From the NCBI RefSeq assembly GCF_004379255.2, contig NC_056045.1:10567593-10631592 (forward strand): a stretch of 64,000 bases of DNA, read 5' to 3'. Positions 34,456-46,700 of this stretch are shown in pieces. Positions within the stretch are counted from its first letter, which is position 1. Every line of letters starts with the position of its first letter. The translations under genes and the position numbers were made by a program. Under the pieces are notes generated by a model. It saw only the letters and a list, made by a program, of their open reading frames with translations, was not told the DNA's origin and searched no databases. Source of the stretch: Salvia splendens. Its lineage: Eukaryota > Streptophyta > Magnoliopsida > Lamiales > Lamiaceae.

Positions 34456-35054
34456 TGATGGGGTACGAACTAAACCCTAATGGCAAGCCCAATAACAGTG
34501 ACGGCCCATCAGCCCAGAGCCCAAGAAAGAGTATCTGTTCGGCACGACCAAAGAGTTCGGCACGACCAAAGAGTTCGGACTCAGCCTACAGCTCGGTAAA
34601 AGCCGACCAGTCAAGCTCTCCTCTCAGATCGGCAAGAGTTGATCGGTAAAGTCCAGCAGTTCGGTCTCAGCATTCGACCGAACTAGGAGTTAGTGGACTC
34701 ATGAAAGGCCTCCACGACCTCCACTATACCCACGATCTATTTAGTGGTATGAAGCAGTTATTGAGCAGTTATTGCTCACCCACGATCTTGTTAGTGGGGC
34801 TGCAAACCACGATCCTAGTTCAATGTATAAATAGAACTTAGATCTGATAGAAAAGGGTTAAGCTCTCTAGAGATAAAATACCATATAGCAAGTCTGTGTT
34901 GTAAGCTGTAATCCCAGATCAAGCAATACAATCTTGCCCTCCCTTCTTCCCGTGGACGTAGATTTACCTCAGTAAATCGAACCACGTAAATTCTGTGTCA
35001 TAATCTTCATTCTCTACCAGCATTTATTAACATCAATAATTCGCGAAATCATCA
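34456..35054 (+). repeat. 3' LTR of the Tat gypsy element
   Basis: 599 bp, with no difference from the 5' LTR found by reading both line by line. Confidence 0.95.
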
Positions 35055-35240
35055 AGCAACAAAAAATGTCAACACAGTTTCAACACAATGTCAACATAGT
35101 ATCAACCGCTGACATTGTGTTAATATTTTTTGTTGCTATTATTTTGTCATCTGTTAATATTTTTTAATAATCCAAATCATAGTTTGGAGTATGCATCCTT
35201 TTTAAGTTTGCATTCAATTGGATCTCTTATATTACGTATA

Positions 35241-35445
35241 TACTCCCTCCGTCCCATTAAATATGCAACATTTTCTTTTCGGCACGGGATTTTATGTAGT
35301 GTTGTTTTGTGAGTTAATGAAGAGAGAGTAAAGTAAGAGAGAAAAAAAGTAGAAAGAGTATTGTTTTCATTTTTAGAAACGTTTCATTTTTAATGGGACA
35401 GACCAAAAAGGAAAACGTTTCATTTTTAATGGGACAGAGGGATTA
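35241..35445. repeat. Stowaway-like MITE
   Basis: Left end TACTCCCTCCGTCCCATTAA, right end the inverse (TTTAATGGGACAGAGGGATTA). The phrase ACGTTTCATTTTTAATGGGA is duplicated at the right end. Confidence 0.75.
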
Positions 35446-35792
35446 TATATTTATTTATAAGACCTGCAAATTGTCAGGCCGCCTGTGTGAGTGTGTATAT
35501 AATATTAAAATGGATTGTTTTTATTTATTTAATAATCATAGATAGCTCGAATCTAACTGGAGACAATTGAGTTATTTGAGTAATACTATATAAATCTTGA
35601 AATCAATTAATTACTGTTGTTTTCGTACTTTCGACCCGCAAACTGATTTTATGACAACAATTTAAAACATAACCGACCATCCTTTTTATTAGGTATTAGT
35701 TCAATTAACTATTTTTAGCCTCCAATGACATATCTGATCTCTCTTCTCTAGGCATCCAATAGCGCCACTTCATGTCACTTATCATAGTATAT

Positions 35793-35992
35793 TACTCCCT
35801 CCGTCTCAATCAAGCAGATGACTTCTTCCTTGAGCGGCACAAGATTTTGTGTGTTAAGTTGAGAAAAAAAAAGTAAAAAGGATGGAACAAAGTAGAGATA
35901 AAAGAGTTTCTATATTTAGTAATTGATCATTTTGGGTATGACAAACTAAAAAGAAAATTGAGTCATTTCCGGTGGGACGGAGGGAGCCCATA
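35793..35992. repeat. Stowaway-like MITE
   Basis: TACTCCCTCCGTCTCAATC at the left; GGTGGGACGGAGGGAGCCCATA at the right is the inverse with the last bases changed. Confidence 0.75.
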
Positions 35993-37073
35993 AGATTAAA
36001 GTATGATAAAACAAACTTAAGCCTGCCTAGGTAGGTAGTTGCCGGAGAGATGGGAACGATCATCAAGATTTATACTCTGTATTTCCCTATATTCCAACTG
36101 TTGGATTAATTGTCATGGCACTAGCAAGGCTCACATCATGTTGTCACTTGCAATTCTGAGGTCCCCATACAATAAAAATTATTTGAATACGTCTTTTAAC
36201 TTTGATGTGATATAGTTGGAAAGACTTATGTTAAAACATGTAGATACGACTAAACACAGTATCGTTCTGTAATTATTTACTTATTTTCTTAGCCCTATAG
36301 CAGTAGTATTTTATTTCAACTGAAATATTAGAGACAATTTTCCTACTTAGTCCGGTAATTTGATATTGTTAATTATGTGACAATTTTTATATATTTAAAT
36401 CAATGAACTTATTTGGGTATTAAATTAATACAACTAAACACAAATATTTTATGCGGGTTTAATCAGGCCGAGGAAGTAACACACTAACACTGGCAAGAGA
36501 TAAATTAGACATATAGAACTGTCAAAGTTTATTTAAAATCCATTTTGTGTTTAAATCAATTTTCTTTTCTAAAAAACGTTTTTTCGTTATTTTTTTTATT
36601 TACCTAATCGATTTTAATATAAGTAAACCGAAATTGTCACTTCTAGCAAACAAAAAAGTATACTCCTGTTTTGATGTCGATTAAAATTATACTCCTATTT
36701 TGATTTCGAATCGACACATATAATGATATGAAATTATTTGGCTTCTTCTCTTGTTTAAATCCTAGTCACTTTTGGGCTAAGTCATGTTGTTAGAACATTT
36801 TATTTTAATCTTATTTATGGGTTGGAGGTCTGCCTAAACCTCCCGCCCACAAAGGACGGTTTTGATTAAAAAATAAAAAATAAAAAATTACAGCATAGAT
36901 ATATAAATCAAATCTTGATTCGTAAAACTTCAATTCCAGGGATGAATCCAGTATCCAATTAAATCAAGAATCCTAAGTCCTAACATCAACATCAAAAATG
37001 AATGACTAACAAAACCAAATTAATAACTTAAAAATCAAACAAATATGAAATAAACCACCCCTCCAAATCCACT

Positions 37074-37930
37074 TCACACCGTGGGACAAAACGTAATCAG
37101 ATAATCGGAACCAGCGCACGTGCACGTGCTCGACGCGTCGTCGTACGCATAGCTATACGCGGTCGGGCACGCTGCCTTGAACAGCCTCGAGTACTCCGTG
37201 GCCGAGCACGTCTCTGGCGTTGCGTGCTCGCCCGTGCAGCAGTACTCGGCCGTGCCAAAGGCAGCGCAGGCGCTCTTGCACGCCACCACCGCACCATCCT
37301 CCGACACCTGCAGCTCCTTCGGGCAGCTCGCGTTGAGGTCTGCCACGCACCCGGCGTACTGGCACTCCCCGCTCCCGCCCGACGCCCGCACGCCCAGCCC
37401 CACGTTGTACCCGTCCACGAGGCTGACGTCGTAGAAGTCCTTTTCCGGGCCGATGGTGAACTCCGCCAGGCTGACCGGCGGCGCGCCGCCGCCGGCGCAT
37501 CTGAGCGCGCCGACGCAGTCTCCGGTGGCGCATTGGCCGATTCCGGCCTCGTTGAAGTTGCAACCCGTTCGGGCCCAGAAGCGGCCCGACCAGCCCGGCG
37601 GCGCCGGCAGCTGGACGGTGGATCCCGGTGGCAATGCGAAGCCGCCGTCGCCGAGGACGGCGGCGCCGTTGCCGGAGAGAGTGCCCGGCCAGATTGTGTA
37701 GCTACAGCTGTTTATGAGCGTGAAAACCGTCGCCGAAGCAATTGATGATTTTCCTGCAAAATGGATTCGATTAATTAATAGTAATACTCTCTAATTAAAT
37801 TGAGAAATGAGGAAAACGAAACATTTCATCAAAATCCAACAGAAGTTATAGGAAATTAATGTTGAACTAAAAAATATTAGTATTTACCTATGATTGAAAG
37901 GGCAAAGAGCAGAGCACAGAGCTTATGCAT
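37074..37930 (-). CDS. Thaumatin-like protein (PR-5 family), two exons
   Basis: Exons 37930-37888 and 37753-37074 (GT-AG, phase 1), 240 aa. Residues 1-22 are a signal peptide (hydrophobic core CALLFALSII; likely cleavage after SIASA), so the product is secreted. The mature ~218 aa has the full thaumatin fold pattern: conserved Cys positions, the signature from about GRFWARTGC, TGDCVGALRC and the five acidic-cleft residues of the REDDD set (Arg in WART, Glu in LAEF, Asp in DFYD and VDG). Members bind glucans or act against fungi and are often stress-induced. I count 17 cysteines rather than the usual 16, the extra one in STCTC near the C-terminus. The exon is very GC-rich against its AT-rich surroundings, which creates long antisense ORFs that are not genes. 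Splitting the signal peptide from the mature exon is common in this family. Confidence 0.94.
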
Positions 37931-39340
37931 AACCGCCGTGGTTGTGGAGCAAATAAGGGAGAGAAATTCGAATAATGGGTCGTGTTGAAATTGTAAAGGC
38001 CTTGCTACTATTTATAACAGAATCAAAATTTATGGTTTTTCCTTTTTTGTTATTTAAAAAAATAAATCACAATTAGTGGCTAGTGCACGTCAAAGGTGGG
38101 GGACGTGCAGGACTAATAATGAATTTGTGTGTTCCTTTCTTTGAAGGCGAATTGATAAATAGTAATGAAAATTTGTCAATTTTTTCTGGCTTTATAATTT
38201 TGAAAAATAAACTATGGTTTTGAAAATTTTCTCAAATCATTCCATCCTTCCATTTTCTAGTAAACTATGCACTAATGTGGCAGCTGATATAATACATGTA
38301 AGTAAAACGGTGCGTAGGGCGAACCAACAACAATATCTAATTGGGCTTGAAACAACATTTTGTCTCTGTGTATTAACCAGTTGCCACATTTACTCCTATT
38401 CTCTAATTGTTAAAATTTCAAACTCCATAGTTCTATTTTTCAGGTTTTGAAAAATTGAAATATATTAGAATTTGAAATTTTGACCATCTTTCATGATTTA
38501 TTTGCCTATTTGTCATTTCTTAAGCAAAAACCAATCCAAAGTTCATTTAAAAAGAACAAACTTGACCCAAAACAATTTTATAAAGTTAATTAATCACTTG
38601 TGATCACAGTTTTTTCTTATGTCCTAATAAAAAAAATTATCATCTCTGTGTCAAATCATATTTATTTATTTGAAGGTTTAAAATTTTCAAGAATCAAAGA
38701 TCTAGATCATACCTATAACAAACCCTCCTGAATACCGTTCATACTTATATACTATAATGGTTATAAACAAATTTGAATCACGCAAAGATTTCTTACATTT
38801 TAATTAATTACTCTGACCACAAGAAATATTTATCTTGGTTGAGTAGGTTACGATGAATCTTCTTGTGTTGTAACTTGTTTCTTTCATTGTTAATTGTTTA
38901 GATTTTTGTGTCGGTTAATATTATTAGGTACAATGTAGTATTACTGTTGGATTCAGTTATGGTTTAAATTAATGCCCAGTTTTTTGTTGTCAAACAGGTC
39001 ATGTGGGAGGGATCGTCAGAGTTATTTATTCTACATATAATGAGTAATCAAATTTAGAAAATACTTTATTGGGAAGGCTATAATGAGTAATCAAATTTAC
39101 GGAAGCCAGAGTTATTTATTCTACATATAATAATTAATTAAAGTTAGAGAAAATACTTTACATCACTAAGTTGAATTTTAGAAACGCATTCCAAATGTTC
39201 TGTGAGAGTTCATCATTACACACCTAAACTTCATATTAGTATGATATGACATTGTTTTAAAATAACCCCTCACAGTTTTGTTCTAAAAGGCCTCATATTG
39301 ATAGAGTGGGATTGCCTATATATATTGCGCAAGTTTACTC
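37931..39340. other. Promoter of the thaumatin-like gene and AT-rich flank
   Basis: No gene seen. The first ~100 bp hold the TATA box. From about 39190 the phrase CTTCATATTAGTATGATAT recurs (compare 40850), marking old repeat sequence. Confidence 0.45.
38008..38016 (-). promoter_or_regulatory. TATA box of the thaumatin-like gene
   Basis: TATAAATAG on the minus strand, about 80 bp upstream of the ATG at 37930, a normal plant spacing. Confidence 0.65.
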
Positions 39341-40680
39341 ATTCTGTTAAGAGATTTGTTCACTCAACAAGGAATTGAAGCAGATAATCGTAGTCGTGAG
39401 GAAACTTGCCTCGTCGATCAGCCGTGGAGGAGAAATCTTGCGTGAAAATAAATAATAAAAATAGTTTGTTATTTTATGATTGAATAATATGAAGAATTCC
39501 TCACATATTCATAATATGTGCGCATACAAAATTACCCTAGGAAAGTGAATAAATTTATATCTTAATATATATCTAGGAGATATTGCAAATCAAAGGATTA
39601 CTAAATAATCGGGATGGTGGAAAGATGGGATATTCGTATCAACTCCCTCATGGTTGAAATTCACCATGTCCTCAAGGTGGAAACCACGACACAACAAAGA
39701 GTGTCTCGAACAGAGGCTTTGGCGATGTATTCCCTCATGGATCATAGGCACAAGTCAGCCCCCTCTTTGTCAATATTTTCATCGTATGACTGACTGTGCT
39801 CTCCTTCCTAACCAATTCTTCAGTCTGTAATCTAAGCTCATCCTCAAATTCCCCTCTCTTCTCTTCCATTTCCACTTCAAGGTCATGCTTTTTTATCTCG
39901 ATTGCAACAAGGCTCTGAATCTCCATTTTCTCGTTTATGCTCGGCTTCTCAAATAGCACCTCTTTTACACATTCGACAGCAGAGTCGTTGTCTTTCTCGT
40001 TCTCGTTCTGCTTCAATATCCTAGTAAGCTCTATCAACTTCTCATCCCTCTCGCAAAGTTTTTCTTCACCATCGTGTAGATTCACCAGGTTGTGGATGAC
40101 CATTAGAGTCAAATATTGGGGCTGTCACAGGCAGCGGTTGCAAGGGCTGCCAAGGTCTTGGTATGGCGTAGGGCGGCAGCTCAATAGACGGCGATGTGCT
40201 TTGATGCTGCGATGCTCCTTGGTGGTAAGGCTACGCGGGCTGAGGGAGGTCGTAGTGTCGAAGGTGATAGCTCGATGGCTGCGGCCACGCGTAGGGCTGA
40301 CGGTCCACGTGTGGGGGTGAAGTATAAGGCTGATATGCCTTCTGCCAATCAAGCTGGTTGGGGTTTTGAGAGGGCGGTTTCCAAGCGGGGATTTTGATAA
40401 GGGTTTAACCCCTTATCAAGTAGGAAGATAGGAGAAAGTCGCGAGGAAATCAAGCATCGTCGATCAATCTGAATGCTTAGACTTTAAATGTAGGAAAATA
40501 AAGAAGATAAAAGATAAATACTTGTTATTTCATTGATTGATTCCAAAATATAACAATAGCTCCTATTTATAATACTAATAACCTAACTTAATGAACAAGA
40601 TAACAAATATATATGGAAAAGATATGCAAATTCCTAATTTATCTAAACTAAATAATGATCGTATCACATTTTATAATGTG
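39340..40680 (-). mobile_element. Degraded small LTR element with a coiled-coil ORF remnant
   Basis: On the minus strand a purine run ending GAGGGAGT precedes TGATACGAATATCCC at about 39645, which looks like a polypurine tract and 3' LTR start. The segments 39360-39645 and 40410-40680 share an LTR-like core (A(T)AAATAGGAG, ATTCAATCA..AAATAACA, CGATCGACGA). The LTR start and core resemble those of the element at 59314-61604. The ORF 39735-40112 (125 aa, Glu/Lys-rich coiled coil) is probably a gag-like remnant. The boundaries are approximate. Confidence 0.5.
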
Positions 40681-40984
40681 AGATGAAGTTTACAATCCAA
40701 TAAACCTCTCATCAAACCAAGACCAAACATGTCGTGATTGAGCTCATATAGAACCATCATAGAACGTGCAAACAAATGACTAAACCCTGAGCCACATAGG
40801 CCCAACCCCAGCCATACCTCTGTGAGGGTTCGTCGATGCACACCCGAACTCCATATTAGTATGATATTATCCACTTTGGACTAAGCCCTCATGATTTTGT
40901 TCCTGGAACACTTCCCAAAAGGCCTTAATGGTGTAGGGGTTTTCCTGCAAAGCCAAGATTTTAGCTGATGGGGGTCAAGTCGTG

Positions 40985-41880
40985 TTAACAATTGTTGACT
41001 ATTTAACGGTGTCAATGTTGCAGAAAGCAGTTGTGCCATTTGTTAGGTTTGGTATACTGAAAAGCATGTTTCGAGCACGAAACTAAATTTTAGCACAACC
41101 TTTCATCCACAAACAGATGGACAGTCAGAAAGAACGATTTAGACCTTGGAGGATATGTTAGGAACTGTTGTACTGGAAAGAGGAGGCAGCTGGGAATCCA
41201 CCTTGCCCCTGATAGAATTCACGTACAATAATAGCTATCAGACAATCATTGATATGGCACCATATGAGGCATCGTATGGAAGGAAGTGCAGATCACCACT
41301 TTACTGGGATGAGGTTGGTGAAAGAAAACTGCTAGGCTTAGACTCCATAAATGAAATGATAGATGTCGTAAGGAAAATCTGCGTGAGAATCAAGGAGGCA
41401 CAAGACCGACAAAAATCTTATGCTGATGCCCGTCGAACCGAGTTGAAATTTAACATTGGAGATAATATATTTTTGAACCCACGATTCATCGGACCTTACG
41501 AGATTCTCAATGAAGTAGGACCAATAGCATATCGTTTAACACTGCCACCAAGTTTAGGGGAATATACACAATGTGTTTCTTGTGTCTCAACTCAGGAAGA
41601 ATGTGTATGATCCTAAGCACGTGATTCATTATGAAGAGATTAGTCTAACACCAGATTTGAGTTATGAAGAGAAACCGATAGCTATCCTTGATCATAAACT
41701 ACAACAATTACGCAACAAGTCGATCTCAACAGTGAAGGTCTTGTGGGATCACCATGGACAAGAAGAGGCAACCTAGGAACTAGAGGAGAACATGATAGAA
41801 CAATACCCAGAATTATTCACAGAAGGCAAAATCAAATTTCGGGACGAAATTTTTTTTTGGGAGGAGAGAATGTGGCAACC
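40985..41880 (+). pseudogene. Ty3-gypsy 3' end: integrase C-terminal part and chromodomain-like tail
   Basis: Fragment with FHPQTDGQSERTIQ (about 41100), then 41146-41610 carrying YNNSYQTIIDMAPYEA and YGRKCRSPL, and a following frame with DPKHVIHYEEI and LDHKLQQLRNK. Frames are broken by stops (for example in TIQ-stop before 41146, and a frame change at about 41590). The motif set is that of Tekay/Del-type chromoviruses. No 5' part, RT or paired LTR is visible. It is truncated and inactive. Confidence 0.85.
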
Positions 41881-42490
41881 TAGTCTTTTGACCATGTTAA
41901 GAGAGTGAAGCCTTATAATAGTTATATGATAAAGTTATAAGTGTAAGACTAGTTGTATAAAGAAGTTTCGTTGTTGTTTTTACCACGTTTTTAATTAACA
42001 TTAAAATCAAACAAAATAGTAAAATCAATTCCAAACCGATAAAATATAATGCCCAAGAACATATGTTTGAAAGTTGGTATAAAAGTTGTAAGATATTTTC
42101 TGCTCCGTTGTCCAGCAACGACTTTGAGAATTTTGTAAATCTTCCTTTTCATCTAATTTTGAGGTTGGCATGTCAAAGATTAAGCTTTATAAAAGAAAGT
42201 TAATAAGAATAAGTAAAAGATGAGGGAAAGGAGAATAGTAAATCTTATCAGCTCGGAACCTGCAAACGCGGAGAGGGGAAGGGGTAGCTGCGGTGGGTAA
42301 TTACCACATGCAGCGGCAGCAACCACCATGCCCGGAAGTAGATGCCCCAGAGTCTGGCGCAGGTGGGAACAATAGCCGCTGCATACAACGGCAGCGTATA
42401 ATTTAATTTGTTATATTTTAAGTAAATTAGCCTTACCTAAGTGAATTCTCCAAAATCTATTATAGTATAGAATTAAAAGAAGAAATTGTA

Positions 42491-42534
<44 letters not shown>
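42491..42534. repeat. AAT microsatellite
   Basis: About 14 uninterrupted AAT units. Confidence 0.95.
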
Positions 42535-42537
<3 letters not shown>

Positions 42538-42594
42538 AGGATGCATACCTTTTTGGACTAGAGTATTTCCTAATAAGGTATGCATCCTTCATTT
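42532..42594. repeat. Short perfect inverted repeat next to the microsatellite
   Basis: ATGAAGGATGCATACCTT and its exact inverse AAGGTATGCATCCTTCAT are separated by about 23 bp, forming a hairpin or the ends of a tiny foldback. Confidence 0.7.
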
Positions 42595-43340
42595 TTAAAG
42601 CTTAATCTATACAAATATCGTTGTCTTGTCATAAATATTTTGTGTGAAGATGTCTATATGTTATGCTTATGCCGAGAATATTATGAATCGAATTCGGGTC
42701 CGAGCAAGGGTGATGTCCCTACTTGGATTAGTGTACACAACGGCCAGACAACCAAATGCCGGGTTCAATAACCGAGTAAGGTGGCAACCTTCCCGGCACG
42801 AGAAAGTTATAGTTGACTGTGGTAGAACAACATCTCCACAGCACGAGACGGATATGGCGAGGTACAGAATGAACGTAGACTGCGCAGTCGAACTTATATT
42901 TTTAGTAAGCTTGGGCCTTTTAAAGAAAACCCATGAGTATTACTGTGATGACTTGACAATATTTTCATATGTATAATTGTATCTTTCGTCACTGTGTTCA
43001 TTGAGTACCCCTGTACTCAGCTCTGTATATATTTCTAAATGTGCAGGTTGATGCAACGAAGAGGTGGGCAATCGGTGTTGAGAGGAAGTTTTGGTTGTTT
43101 AGCTTAGATGACACATATCTTAGCCGGTATGAGATTTTAGAAGTTGTTGGTTAATGTGTTTAATTAGAGAGAGAAGATGTAGGTGTAAATATTAAATAGA
43201 GTGAGAAAAAATGATAGAGTGTAAATTAAAAGGAGAAAATTACAAAAAATAAAAATATATTACCTTATTTAGAATAAACTAAAGAAAATTGTGTCACTGA
43301 GATAGGTGGAGTAGTACCACTCTTTAAATTAAACAAAAAA

Positions 43341-43537
43341 TACTTCCTCCGTCCCAACCCACTCTCCTTTTTAGTTTGTCCCAATCAAAACGATCCATTA
43401 TTATAAATGAAAATACTTTTATCTCTATTTTATTCACTCTCTCTTACTTTACTTTCTCTGATTAACACACAAAATAAAATTGTATAAACTCTGTGCTGCT
43501 CAAGGAACAAGTCATCTTAGTTGGGACCGATGAAGTA
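43341..43537. repeat. Stowaway-like MITE upstream of LPEAT1
   Basis: Left end TACTTCCTCCGTCCCAACCC, right end the inverse (TAGTTGGGACCGATGAAGTA). It lies about 220 bp upstream of the LPEAT1 start codon. Confidence 0.7.
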
Positions 43538-43759
43538 ATTAAAAGAGAGAAGCTGCTATAGTGTGCGCCACAATAGTCACTAATTTTGAACAGCTACGAT
43601 TTAAAGCAATCACACAACATTAAGTCAATAACTATACCATAATCCACACGCGCTAACGAATAGCGCGTGATGAGCACAGCCCAACGGGATCAATCCCAAA
43701 TCCAATCTCCATAGCAAATTCATCCATAAATCCTACCTGATTGATCGCAAAATCACACA

Positions 43760-46700
43760 ATGGAGTCGGAGCTCAAAGTCCTAACTCGCCAATCCACCAG
43801 CCAGCGCCCCGAACTCGAACGAGATGATCGGCCGCTGCTCAAACCGGATTCCGCCCCGGACGCGCCACAGAAGCCTGTCCCGGAGCCGGGGCAGAGCATC
43901 GAGGAGATGGAGAGCAAGTACGCAGCGTACGTGCGGCGCGACGTGTACGGCACGATGGGGCGGGGGAGGCTCTCGTGGGCGGAGAGACTGTGGCTGGTCC
44001 CTAGATTGGTGATTCTGGTCCCGATTAGAGTCGTGGCGGGGATGACCATCCTCGTCAGCTACTACGTCATTTGTAGGGTTTGCACGGTGTTTCGTGCGCC
44101 GAATAGGGAGGATGGGGAGGAGCAGGAGGATTACGCGCACCTCCGCGGGTGGCGGAGGGCGGTCATCCTCCGCACCGGAAGGTTTCTGTCGAGGGCGGCG
44201 CTCTTTGTGTTCGGCTTCTATTGGATATCGGAGACACGTGGCGAAAATGAGGTTAGTCTTTTTATTATTTTTATTTTCTCTTTTCGGAGTTTTGTGATTG
44301 CATTTGGAAGATATGGATATTGAACTAGTTGAGCTATGTTATGATTATGTGGCAATTGAATTATGCTGTATCATTATCAGATGTTTACGTCTGGTTCCGA
44401 TTAAAGATGAGCGACACATATAATGTTTCATATTTGTGCACATTATCATATTAGGTTTATTGTTTAGCAATCAATAATTTGATAGGAACAATGAGAAGTT
44501 GCTAAATTGGGGGTGGTGAAGAGAGAATAGAATGGTGCCACTTTTTAAGCTTAGATTTCTGGGGGATCATTGTTCTAACAGTGGAGTTTGTTTAGAGATG
44601 AGATGTAAGTTAGGTTTGTGGTTTGGGCTTTCCATTTAAGAGAAGTTACCCCTCTCCCTTCTGGTGTTTTAGTTTCTAAATGAGTAAAATACGAGTGGAT
44701 TTGACATTACAATTGGAGGTAAAGAAGTCTGTTACTGACTTGCTACCTTAGACGTGTCCTCCATAGATGCCTCTTGGGGCTATCTTAGAGAATGGTCTAT
44801 AGTGGGAAGTTAATCCCCAACTTTTAGAATCTGTGTAGTAAAGACATTACTTTTTTCTGTATGGACGCCGCATTATTTCTTGATCTGGACTGTCTGGTAA
44901 CATCTGTGTTTTGGAAACTTATCAATGTTCAGATGAAGAAATGCTTCATATAATTATGTGCAATGATATTGTATTGATCATATGCTTGCACGAACTTTTC
45001 AGAATGAATCTAGCGACCACTCCGAAGGGTTCGAAAGATATGGGGCTATCATCTCTAACCATGTATCATATATAGATATTCTATACCATATGTCTTCCTC
45101 ATTTCCAAGTTTTGTGGCTAAGGTTAGCTAATTTTTAGATTTAGTTTGTAAATGTGTTGTTAACTACTCAATCTGACTTTTCTGTTAACCGTGCTTCCGG
45201 TTTTGTTGCTGAAGAGATCAGTGTCAAAACTTCCTCTTGTTGGTCTCATAAGGTTGGTAGACTCTATTTTGGTGTGTGCATGCTGTTTGTTTACAGATAT
45301 TATATTTATCTTTCTCAGATGTTCTGTTTCTCATGCATTTATATTCATGTGGCTTTTGCTATGTTAATGGCATTTGGATTGCTGAGTGGAAAATAAACTA
45401 CTCATCTGACATTAGAGTGGTTTTCACTGCGATATAGTTAAAAAAGTGTATGTCTCTATGTTTCCTTCATGTGCATGCATAGATATTACAATGAGCACCT
45501 TTCTCTTGGCAGTCACCTGTATGAACCGAAATTCCCTTTTATTGTTGTTCTAATTTTAGTATTTTTATATGTAGAACCTCTAGGCGACTATATATTTTCC
45601 AATTGTGAGGTATCCTGCTAGGCTCATTGATAGTATATTAAATGGTTATCCACATTCTCTTTTATTTGTGGATATTTATCCCTTCCCGCCAACCATTTTA
45701 CTGATATGAGGATTCTTCTTTAGCAAAAGGCAGCTTAAAATATTATATCTTTGTATGTTACAGCAAGTGTCTTGGTTGTGTCTTTGTACAGCGGGAGTTA
45801 AAGTCATCAGATTTCAAAGGCGTCTCAGGTATGTGTCTCAACTTGAAATGTTTCAGTTAAGTATAGGCGGGGACTTTATGTTAGTATTGTCTTCTTTGTA
45901 GGTGAATTTTTGAACCAGATGAAATATAATCAATTGAAGCCTCTGAAAACCAAACTACTTATGCACTATGCCCATTAAAAGTTGTTTCATAATGTTAACT
46001 CATTCAAAAACTACATCTCTTGTTCCCCAGGGTGGTTTATGGTTGCCAAGATTGCATTATTCTTTTATATTTGCATAAGCAAATCTAACCCCCTTGGGTA
46101 CTTTACTTTAATAGTCTTAATCTTTTTCACCACATTGTAAGTTTTTTTAATTACAAATGTTAGAAGAGTGCTAAGTTTTTTTTTTAATTTGGATTAAATA
46201 TGTCCACTTTATTTTGTATTAATGTGTTTTGAGTTGCACAATATTCATGTTCTGTTCAAATTTTTACCTCTATCTTGATTTCAAACTGAGTCGGTCAATG
46301 ATTTAATTTATCAAAACTGCATAAACAGTTGAACTCTTTGATGCTGCTGCTTCCATTATTGGAATCAAATACTCCAGCCATTTTTTGGCATTCAGCTTGA
46401 GGGGAATTTTGAGACTCAAATTGAAAGCAAACCAAGTTTGATCTAGTGTAATGATACTTTCTTCTTACAAAACTGGACCGGAACGCCCATTTCTTTTTTG
46501 AAATTAAAAAAAGTACAATTACAAATGCCAGCTTGAAAAGTAGGTTCAATATCTTATCTGACCATGTATATTTGTGTTGCTCAGCTGCTTTACGAAGTGT
46601 TCGAAACTCCTGATTTGGCATTCCATTTTCATGTCTTCTTATTCCTTCCTTTTGTGTATGCAGGTGTTGTAACTGATAGAATTCGAGAAGCCTATCAAGA

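Larger units (their letters stand above)
24205..35054 (+). mobile_element. Ty3-gypsy retrotransposon, Tat lineage, very young
   Basis: A 10.85-kb element with 599-bp LTRs that I find identical at every base (24205-24803 and 34456-35054, TGATGG to ATCATCA). Flanks AGCAG and AGCAA are a near-perfect 5-bp duplication. The primer-binding site TGGCGCCGTCTGTGGGAA begins at 24805. The polypurine tract TTTTCGGGGGGGGGG lies just upstream of the 3' LTR. Sense genes: gag (24880), protease (about 26220-26963) and pol with two RNase H-like domains (26991-30254), the latter a hallmark of Tat elements. The 3' third carries tandem repeats (30500-31140) and an antisense four-exon gene (31269-34120). This size and layout fit Tat-group elements such as Retand and Ogre. 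Confidence 0.95.
35055..37073. other. Intergenic with two MITEs, no gene seen
   Basis: AT-rich. Apart from the MITEs at 35241 and 35793 I see no coding or RNA gene. Confidence 0.5.
41881..43340. other. Intergenic; probable LTR remnant, microsatellite and unassigned ORF-like pieces
   Basis: 41881-42480 follows the gypsy fragment and may be its LTR. An unrecognised ORF lies at 42644-42976. Another open stretch at about 43049-43155 is preceded by a possible acceptor (AATGTGCAG/GTTGATG) and reads VDATKRWAIGVERKFW. No family is recognised. Confidence 0.35.

Noticed and set aside
37177..37745. Long plus-strand ORFs (up to 173 aa) over the thaumatin-like gene
   Set aside because: They are antisense shadows caused by the high GC content of the real minus-strand exon. 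Their translation is Ala/Arg/Pro-rich with no family motif.
43753..44297. Alternate-frame ORFs in LPEAT1 exon 1
   Set aside because: They overlap a clearly homologous exon and have Arg/Ser-rich shadow composition.
45154..45396. 80-aa ORF across LPEAT1 exon 3
   Set aside because: The family frame is different: exon 3 is only 45215-45252 in the frame reading RSVSKLPLVGLI.
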